Positions 59,301-64,000 of a stretch of DNA of 64,000 nt are shown one piece after another; position 1 is the stretch's first letter, and the number at the start of each line of letters is the position of its first letter. The notes under the pieces were generated by a model. The model ran no database searches. It was not told the DNA's origin and was given only the letters and a program-made list of their open reading frames with translations. This DNA comes from Pratylenchus scribneri (lineage: Eukaryota; Nematoda; Chromadorea; Rhabditida; Pratylenchidae). The stretch lies in contig JAQSEB010000016.1 of the NCBI GenBank assembly GCA_030063045.1, forward strand, positions 1,116,001 to 1,180,000, in the 5' to 3' direction. The position numbers and the translations under genes are program-made.

Positions 59301-59631
59301 GATATGGACATTGTTGAGCTTAATTTATAAATTATAATTTTCATTTTTAATTAAATATATTTAAATTAATAAAAAAAATTAAAATAAAATAAATTTTAAT
59401 AATTTACCAAAATATGGGACAAACCTAAACATGAAATTTGTGGACTATTCCAAGTTCCATTTTCGCTGCATTCTGCAAACGAATGGTTGCCCTTCTGCAA
59501 TGATCCCTCTGGGCATTTGTAAAAGGCACGACTTCCAAATAGACTGCCTCTGGTTTGATTGATCAGCTTGATTGGAAATAAAAATTTGGAAGGTGGCAAT
59601 ATTTCCTCAGGTACATTCGGGCATTTGATTG
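33398..59631 (-). CDS. Giant mosaic type I membrane protein (sushi, Eph-like, Ly6, HYR, GCC2/GCC3, EGF, LamG-like)
   Basis: About 40 exons read continuously on the minus strand over 26 kb. From the N-terminal side: sushi domains; a segment resembling an Eph receptor ectodomain; a Ly6-like domain; HYR modules; GCC2/GCC3 (ephrin-receptor-like) cysteine repeats; at least seven EGF-like repeats; a LamG/pentraxin-like domain; a second HYR; more GCC2/GCC3 repeats; one membrane helix; and a long cytoplasmic tail ending at a stop at 33398. The set recalls animal SVEP1/polydom-type adhesion proteins, but the Ly6 and Eph-like parts and the membrane anchor differ. The first exon and signal peptide lie upstream of 59631 and were not identified. 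One HYR domain is split by the satellite-filled intron (46172-41100), with matching phase-1 boundaries, which shows that both halves belong to one gene. It is probably a cell-surface or matrix-contact protein. Confidence 0.75.
35760..35990 (-). other. Transmembrane segment of the giant protein
   Basis: The exon reads RLWIPIWLSLVSVLIFALLL and a few further Leu/Ala residues, followed by RKKW, a single hydrophobic helix with a basic stop-transfer end. The preceding short exon carries two cysteines (MDCIQIHGSIFEC). Confidence 0.8.
36315..38707 (-). other. Membrane-proximal GCC2/GCC3 (ephrin-receptor-like) repeats
   Basis: Six to seven exons each carry the CxxCPxGxxx signature: TVQCATCAPGETW, CVKCPVDTYKP, CTQCPDGRITGG, CRPCPRGQYME with CMACPTGKT, CSVHCPPGEM with CQPCKQGTF, CQICPIGYYQ and CIRCPTGFITAHAG. 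A short intron hairpin (GTGCTTT..GCC/..AAAGCAC words, 37160-37270) lies between two of them. Confidence 0.75.
39210..40850 (-). other. Cysteine-containing segment between HYR and GCC repeats
   Basis: Four exons (about 40850-40650, 40190-40045, 39985-39722, 39365-39210) contain paired cysteines (CQEPIVD…CQNDEE…CDR, CSPTD…GNC). They include a basic RRVLRQKRAKN run that resembles a furin site. Spacing is sushi-like in part, but no domain is firmly recognised. Confidence 0.5.
41375..45945. repeat. Satellite array, about 28 units of 161-164 bp
   Basis: The block GAAATCCATTCAAAAAGTAGCA recurs from 41393 to 45920 at 161-164 bp spacing. Units differ mainly at one site: AGAATGCTGAAATGC, TCGATCCCGAAAT, TCAATCCCGAAAT, AGAATTCTGAAATTC or AGAATGATG. 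Variants are ordered in blocks (see findings). Many units lack stops in one frame, but unit length and frame drift show that this is not coding. Confidence 0.97.
45943..46035. repeat. Short tandem repeat beside the satellite
   Basis: TATGGAATTCTAACCCCGGACGGGAG is repeated nearly three times at the edge of the array. A related ACGGGAG word occurs at 56990-57000. Confidence 0.7.
46310..47525 (-). other. LamG/pentraxin-like domain of the giant protein
   Basis: Exons give FNIYFADPKSQ, EFSFCLWVNFGEIG, AALRMQNGEM, YVEIFVESGSQLIIPYG with ELSEQSWHH, LHFDGSFTSVEGLEFKWD, IILGQNG and AFIGQISLAELYYVALNEEE. This is the usual order of a concanavalin-like jelly roll: FS..CLWV, W.H, ..LG…, ..G.I.... Confidence 0.6.
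47560..50284 (-). other. EGF-like repeats of the giant protein
   Basis: There are at least seven exons with CLNGG/CKNGG cores: CLNGGICSFDR, CEFSKPCQFDGKC, CLNGGECAWH, CKKNGGKCKF with CKNGGTCVIG, CLNGGICQNTG, CFNDGKC and YCNSAGECRI. Most also have CxCxxG(F/Y) ends such as CACLDGFA, CECLSGY and CHCFPQYTG. Confidence 0.8.
50410..51420 (-). other. N-proximal GCC2/GCC3 repeats of the giant protein
   Basis: Exons read HCPNGWAPNDKLRCQICPK, ETCAPCPLGTFSP with CQKCPIGTFTAREGS, and CIACLPGTYQPNHGQTEC with CRKCPNELDG. These are clear ephrin-receptor-like (TNFR-like) cysteine repeats. Confidence 0.8.
51820..52085. repeat. Intronic tandem repeat of about 76 bp
   Basis: Units containing AGCTAGGCCTAAAATTGCTT and TTTGTTATTGTGCCCCAGGC recur about three and a half times in an intron of the giant gene. 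Confidence 0.8.
52166..54805 (-). other. HYR-like and cysteine-containing region of the giant protein
   Basis: Exons around 54805-54665, 54505-54275, 53640-53475, 53390-53283, 52965-52870, 52672-52520, 52473-52390 and 52280-52166 include LEDNLNEILWKAEDRHGFSK and AQIECPDIFIHKVNTT…FIAPQGSMADI, which fit the HYR pattern loosely. They are followed by short exons with single cysteine pairs that I cannot assign. Confidence 0.45.
54925..55432 (-). other. Ly6-like domain of the giant protein
   Basis: GIQCHSCTSETSPNCLTT, QICFVRTTSNG and LRGCANRMDCG are followed in the next exon by SIRESCKTS…CTACCSDPLCNN. The opening CxxC and closing CC…CNN cysteines are those of the three-finger fold. Confidence 0.65.
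55890..57255 (-). other. Eph receptor ectodomain-like segment of the giant protein
   Basis: One exon ends a beta-rich region with KITITACPK. The next reads LQLGSTLFPRTP…GKCLNG…LICSPLGKWFPANEEF and LCKCSGQAGN. This reproduces the order in Eph receptors, where the ligand-binding domain ends in a KKCP-type motif followed by a FPxT segment, then Cx(A)EGEW…CxCxxGY. No kinase follows anywhere in the gene. Similarity was judged by eye. Confidence 0.5.
56860..56965. repeat. Intronic tandem repeat of about 36 bp
   Basis: TATCTTATGTTTGGATTAAATATACTTTTG is repeated about two and a half times. Confidence 0.75.
57650..57810. repeat. Intronic tandem repeat of about 57 bp
   Basis: CCGTCAGGAAAAGCAATTAGCATCCGTCAGGAAATATGCAAAAAAG(C/T)ATGGTAA is repeated two to three times; each unit itself contains two CCGTCAGGAAA words. 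Confidence 0.75.
58010..58300 (-). other. Linker exons after the sushi block of the giant protein
   Basis: These read MKIGRKKRQIENGEIRQNW… and WSQLGNGRWSFRP. GRKKRQ resembles a proprotein-convertase site. No domain is recognised. Confidence 0.45.
58400..59631 (-). other. Sushi (CCP) block of the giant protein
   Basis: There are four units: CPNVPEEILPP…CPEGSLQ…CSENGTWNSPQISC (59631-59420); CPYPSIKNGE…CEKNGQWKG (59318-59100); ISCQVPILPNS…ECENENES…CLINGKWSNGPPIC (58983-58800); and a divergent fourth with HCQLAMP…VTFHCAQPNYRLSD (58552-58395). The C..NG.W..P.C ending is the family hallmark. Confidence 0.75.
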
Positions 59632-59649
59632 CTGGAAAAGATGAATAAT

Positions 59650-62600
59650 TTATATTAATTGAATTTTTTTATTAGATAATTTTATAAGATTCATTGCAAA
59701 ATTTGAAAAAAATTTTTAAATAATATTTTACTAATTATTTTAATACGCCTCAGTTGAAATTTAATATTTATATTAAAAGAGATCAAATTTAATTTCATTG
59801 ATTTTATTAAATTAAAAAAAAATGAATTTTAAAATTTCCAAATATTTTTATTTTATTAATTCATCAAATTATAAGTAGCAATAAAAAAAATGAATGAAAA
59901 CTTGTGCCCAAAGTCATGCGCATGTCTAATTAATTGTGTGATTGGCGGTCGCACTTCAATTTCACAAAATAAACATCATCATTCATTTTTGATTTCCTTT
60001 ATATCAATTATTGACCAAAGCGCAAATTGATCACAATTTTTCATTCCTAACTATTCTCATGATCAAATTATCTTGAAAGTTAATGTGATTCATATATTAG
60101 TCCATTCATAACTTTAAATTAAAAATTTAATTTCTGAAATGTTTGAATGCAATAAAATTTTTTAATTCTTTAAGAAATTTTGTTTTTTTAAACTTAAGTT
60201 AAAATTCCACATCTTTTTAAATAGAATTTAAAATTCCTTTTATGTTTTTTTTAAAAATTAACTAATAAACAGATGGACAGAATGTTGTGACAGAGTAGTA
60301 TTTCTTAAATCAATTTTCAATTCCATTTGTTTTTTTAAGTTATATATTATTCCACTTTAATTCATTTTTAAATCTGATTCAAATCTGACCGCACGAATTG
60401 AATGATCTGCAGATCAAAAGATTTACGCTAAATCTTTTTCAACAAATGTTCAAATTCCCCCATCATCCATCTTTTTGTCCAATTCGCCAAATTCAGTCAA
60501 TAATTATGCGCGAACAAGTGACCAAAAACAAAACCAAAACCCAACATCGGCGATCAACAGCTCAGAGTTCCATCTTTTTTTCCAACATTTCTTCCCCTTT
60601 TCAATACACCTTATTTCCTTTTGCAAATTCCTGTTTACAACATAGCCTCTCTCATTATTTCATTCTGTTATATATTTTGTGAGCGCAAAAATCATTTTTA
60701 TTAACGTGATTTTCATTCGCATTCTTATCGCGCGTAAAAATTCAAAGTAGAACCATAAATGCATTTTTAATTAGTCATTATTTTTTTGTGATATTAATTA
60801 TCATTGAGAATATTTTCTGCTCCTAAAATTTTATTTTGATTATTTACCCATTTATTATATTTTAATTAAAAAAATAACCTCAAAATACGGCTTTCTTTTC
60901 AAACATTATACTTACTAAAGTCAGGCCCCAGTCTAAAGCTAAGTCTGAACATAATCCTAATAAGCCTATAATAACTTAAAAAATATTTTATTTTGTGTAA
61001 ATTCCATGATTTTATTAGTAAATTAATTAATATTTTTTCTTAAAAAATAACATCATTTAATTTTGAAATGGAATTTTACATTAAATCAGCATGAACCCAT
61101 AAATTCATCCTACCAACCAAAATTAGAATAAATTTCTCCCTTTGAATTATGCATCCCACGCAAATATAATATAACGCCATTTCCTTTGCAATTATTTCTT
61201 CCGCCGACACAAAGGTGTGTTCAACAAATTGAGCAAAAAAAAAAAAAATTCGGCGGTCTCTTTACCCTTCCATATTCATCCATTTCCGCCCGGAGGCGCT
61301 CTCAAAAAGCGGAGAACAAACAACACATAAATCTTCGGACATATGAAATACCCTTATTATATTTTTGGGCGAATTTGGGGAATAATAAGTGCCCGAGCCA
61401 GCCATTTTCCCATATCCCTTTATTCATTCTGCCAGCCTAAAGCAATGAACCTGCTCCCTATTTTCCGACCAATTTTATATTTTCTGCTCTAGAGAGATGA
61501 ATATATAGGACAAGTGATGAAATTGAACACAAACCGAAAAATTTTTTGGGTATGGAGTGTCAGACAATTAGAATGGCAGAATACCCAGTACCCACTAATA
61601 AGCATAACATTGTCAGGCGAAATTGAAATTTTTAAATAATTTTGACATTCTCCAACTAAAAATCTGCTTCGAATTTTTACTTTTATCTTCCTGTTAAGCT
61701 AACTCCATTATGAAAATATGACAACAAGATTTTAATTTGCAATAAAATTTTTATAAATAAAAAGTCACATATTTTTGGTCATTCTACTTTTTGATTAACA
61801 TTTGAAAGCTTTTAAGAAATTCTTTCTTCCTTCTGGGCAAGGCCGCCATAAAAGAATAAAGAAGTTTCACACGGATTTAGGGACAAAAGTAGAAAAGCAT
61901 AATAAATATAATGTGTGGCGATATAATAGAATTTTTGGCGAATATTTTTGCATTGATGCTATTCAATAGTCTAGAAATCTATTAAAATAATTTTTGCGAT
62001 AATTTATATCTCTTTACTTTTATTCTCCTTATTTGGCCCCTGGTTTTTGGACATTTACATATAATGTTTATATTGTTTTTTTTGCTCCACCATTTTTGGA
62101 ATATTCCCCAGAATGAAATTTGAGCCATGGTAGTTATCGTAATAAAAAGATCTCATATACATTTTTTCCCAAACCTAATTTGCTACAACAGCCGAAAAAA
62201 AATTTCTAGCGTTTTCTAAGGAAAATAGGAATTTTTAATATTTTATTTGTCAGAGTTTATTCAAAATCTATGGATTAATTGAATAATATTTTGTTGGTCA
62301 GAGTTTGTTCAAAATCTATGGATTAATTGAATACTCATCAGAAACCCTTTATTAACTATAAATTTTATTATTTTAAAAAGGCTAAAAAAATAAAATTTTT
62401 TTCAAAAAATGAGGAAGGCAAACAGAATAATTATTAAGAAATAAAATAAATAATATTAATATGGAAAAAAATTAATTTACGAAATTAATTTTTATGGCCA
62501 GAAAACATGGCTCTTATGAGTAATAAAATGTATTAGTCATTGATTTAGTGTGGGATTAGCGTTAAGCATATTTAGGGATGAATTAAAATCTTCAAAAAGT

Positions 62601-62700
62601 CTCTGAATTTTGTCGATTTTTCGACATGAATTTTTTTTGTAAATTAAAAACTTAGAAAATTAAAATTTGAAAAATCGGAATTAACAACAATTCTACTCAC
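59650..62700. other. Long stretch without a confident gene
   Basis: It should contain the first exon and promoter of the giant gene (minus strand). Candidate hydrophobic starts (for example near 60550 on the minus strand) are too short to accept. I see no array or paired terminal repeats; 62225-62335 has one direct repeat of about 45 bp (GTCAGAGTTTATTCAAAATC). Confidence 0.4.
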
Positions 62701-62726
62701 TCAATAAACTACCACATCATCCATTC

Positions 62727-62987
62727 CTAATTGTCCAATTTTTCTTGAGAGCTATAAAATTCGTGTATAATTGGCCCGCCTACACTCTTGTTTAGTGTCC
62801 CAATTAAATTGCCAAAAATATATTTGATGCTATCATTTTTCGTGTATCCAAAGGAAATGATGGTGAATGTGGGAAAGGGCGGCACCACTAAATTCCACAA
62901 ACAATGGGATATATTTGGGTACAAGAAACAAGTTTCAGGCACTATATAAAGGATAGGAATTTGTTGCAAATTTTTATCATTAAACAA
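62727..62987 (-). CDS. Unrecognised 80-85 aa coding segment
   Basis: The minus strand reads NLQQIPILYIVPETCFLYP, CLWNLVVPPFPTFTIISFGY, KYIFGNLIGTLNKSVGGP and ends EKLDN before a stop at 62727. Amino-acid use is protein-like, with no low-complexity drift. There is no clear signal peptide or start, so it is probably a terminal exon or a gene fragment. It could also be a chance frame. Confidence 0.35.
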   Translation of the reverse strand: MFNDKNLQQIPILYIVPETCFLYPNISHCLWNLVVPPFPTFTIISFGYTKNDSIKYIFGNLIGTLNKSVGGPIIHEFYSSQEKLDN

Positions 62988-63188
62988 AAATTTTTATATA
63001 AAAGTAAAAAAAAAATTCTTTATAAATAGTGAAATTTAATTTTTTTAATATTTTTATTTTTCTTCTAATTATCCAAAAAAATTAATAATGTTAAAAATTC
63101 GTAATTTAAAAATCCAAAAAAAAATTTTTTTTATCCAAATTTAGCAAAAAAAAATCATAAAAATTCCCACAAAATTTCTATAAATAAA

Positions 63189-63539
63189 ATGAGCAACAGC
63201 AGCGGATTCTACGACAATTTAAGTGTTTCGGACGGCGATTTGTTTTTATCAAATTCGGTGACCACTCCAACTGGGGTGGATCGCCTAAGGCCAAATAATT
63301 CCGAGTCAAATGTTCAAAATAAGACGGCTAAAAAAGTTGCAGAGGAGGCAGAAAATGTTATTGGCTCACCATTGACCACCGAATCCGAGGAACGGATTGA
63401 ATTGAAGGTGACTAAATTTTGAATATTTTTCTTAGGCCAAATTATTTGATTGTATATTTAGGTTCCATCCCCATCGTCATTGGAATCGGCAAGTAATCAA
63501 AAAGACCAACAGGATCGATCACCTCATTTGCGCGAAATG
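63189..63539 (+). CDS. N-terminal exons of an unrecognised gene (continues past the window or downstream)
   Basis: Exon 1 (63189-63407) starts MSNSSGFYDNLSVSDGDLF and continues with a Ser/Asn-rich, acidic, low-complexity region ending EERIELK. Exon 2 (63462-63539) follows in phase 0 with VPSPSSLESASNQKDQQD and SPHLREM. The ATG is preceded by an A-rich AAAATG context. There is no signal peptide, so the product is probably intracellular. No further exon was identified before 64000. Confidence 0.55.
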
Positions 63540-64000
63540 GTCTGTTGGCATATACATATAATTGGGAATAACTAGATGGTGGCTAGCAAACTTTGGAAAT
63601 CTCAATTCCAGGACCCTATAAGAAGCTCATTCGATTTGGAATAGTTTTTTTTTTAAATTTCAGAGAAAATTATGAATTGAAAAAATTGAACTGAACTCAA
63701 CCGGATTTTTAATAATCTAATAATAGCTCAAATTAGATATATGTACGTTGAATTTATTTTATACTAAACAAAATCAATGACTTCGAAAAAGGACTAGAAG
63801 ATATATATTTACAAAATTAACTAATTCAGCATCTAGCTTATAACAGGATTAGTCAATTCCAAATAATGACATAGAAAAATTTGAAGTCTTCTCAACAATT
63901 AGGGTATTTGCTTAATTTAGTTTCTAAATTCTAATTTTTTGTCAAAATTGAAAGTGAAGGGTTCCCCCTATATAGGTCATCGGAGATTGTGATAGGGCTT

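Noticed and set aside
61186..61440. 84-codon frame in the intergenic stretch
   Set aside because: It contains a poly-lysine run from an A homopolymer and no recognisable motif; no splice partner was found.

Overview
The window is nuclear DNA of an AT-rich nematode. Genes are split by GT-AG introns with TTTTCAG-type acceptors, many introns are 40-70 bp, and the gene content (Hedgehog-type acyltransferase, ELO elongase, C-type lectin, Ly6/TSP1 protein, small secreted cysteine-rich proteins) fits a nematode. The base composition and the abundance of small secreted 'pioneer' proteins suggest a plant-parasitic tylenchid such as Meloidogyne; that placement is inference. No prokaryotic, viral or organellar gene was seen.

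Layout. 1-7.7 kb: a three-exon cysteine-rich secreted gene (minus), a Ly6/thrombospondin-1 secreted gene (plus) and several short inverted-repeat transposons. 7.7-16.4 kb: minus-strand genes, namely a C-type lectin with a decayed copy of its last exon, a Thr/Trp-rich exon and a 114-aa secreted protein, with MITEs and a foldback element between and inside them. 16.4-21.8 kb: two well-supported enzymes on the plus strand, an HHAT-like MBOAT acyltransferase (573 aa, 5 exons) and an ELO fatty-acid elongase (278 aa, 4 exons). 22.2-27.5 kb: three more members of the cysteine-rich secreted family. One is apparently complete, one is cut off after exon 2, and one is split by a 1.56-kb Mutator-like element that itself carries a hAT MITE. 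28.2-28.8 kb: a 49-bp minisatellite. 30.8-32.7 kb: a secreted protein with an acidic middle and a strongly basic tail. 33.4-59.6 kb: one giant minus-strand gene for a type I membrane protein with sushi, Eph-like, Ly6-like, HYR, GCC2/GCC3, EGF and LamG/pentraxin-like modules. One of its introns is filled by about 28 copies of a ~162-bp satellite. From 63.19 kb a plus-strand gene runs off the window.

How the parts relate. The acyltransferase and the elongase are both ER-membrane lipid enzymes but need not be linked. The cysteine-rich family is the most distinctive local system. Its exons are interchangeable cassettes bounded by phase-1 introns. Each copy sits behind a similar TATA box and a similar several-hundred-bp upstream module. 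The cluster shows duplication, inversion, truncation and transposon disruption. Target-site duplications, and in one case an empty paralogous site, allow several insertions to be defined to the base.

Exon boundaries were derived by eye from splice consensus, reading-frame phase and family alignment. No transcript evidence was available.
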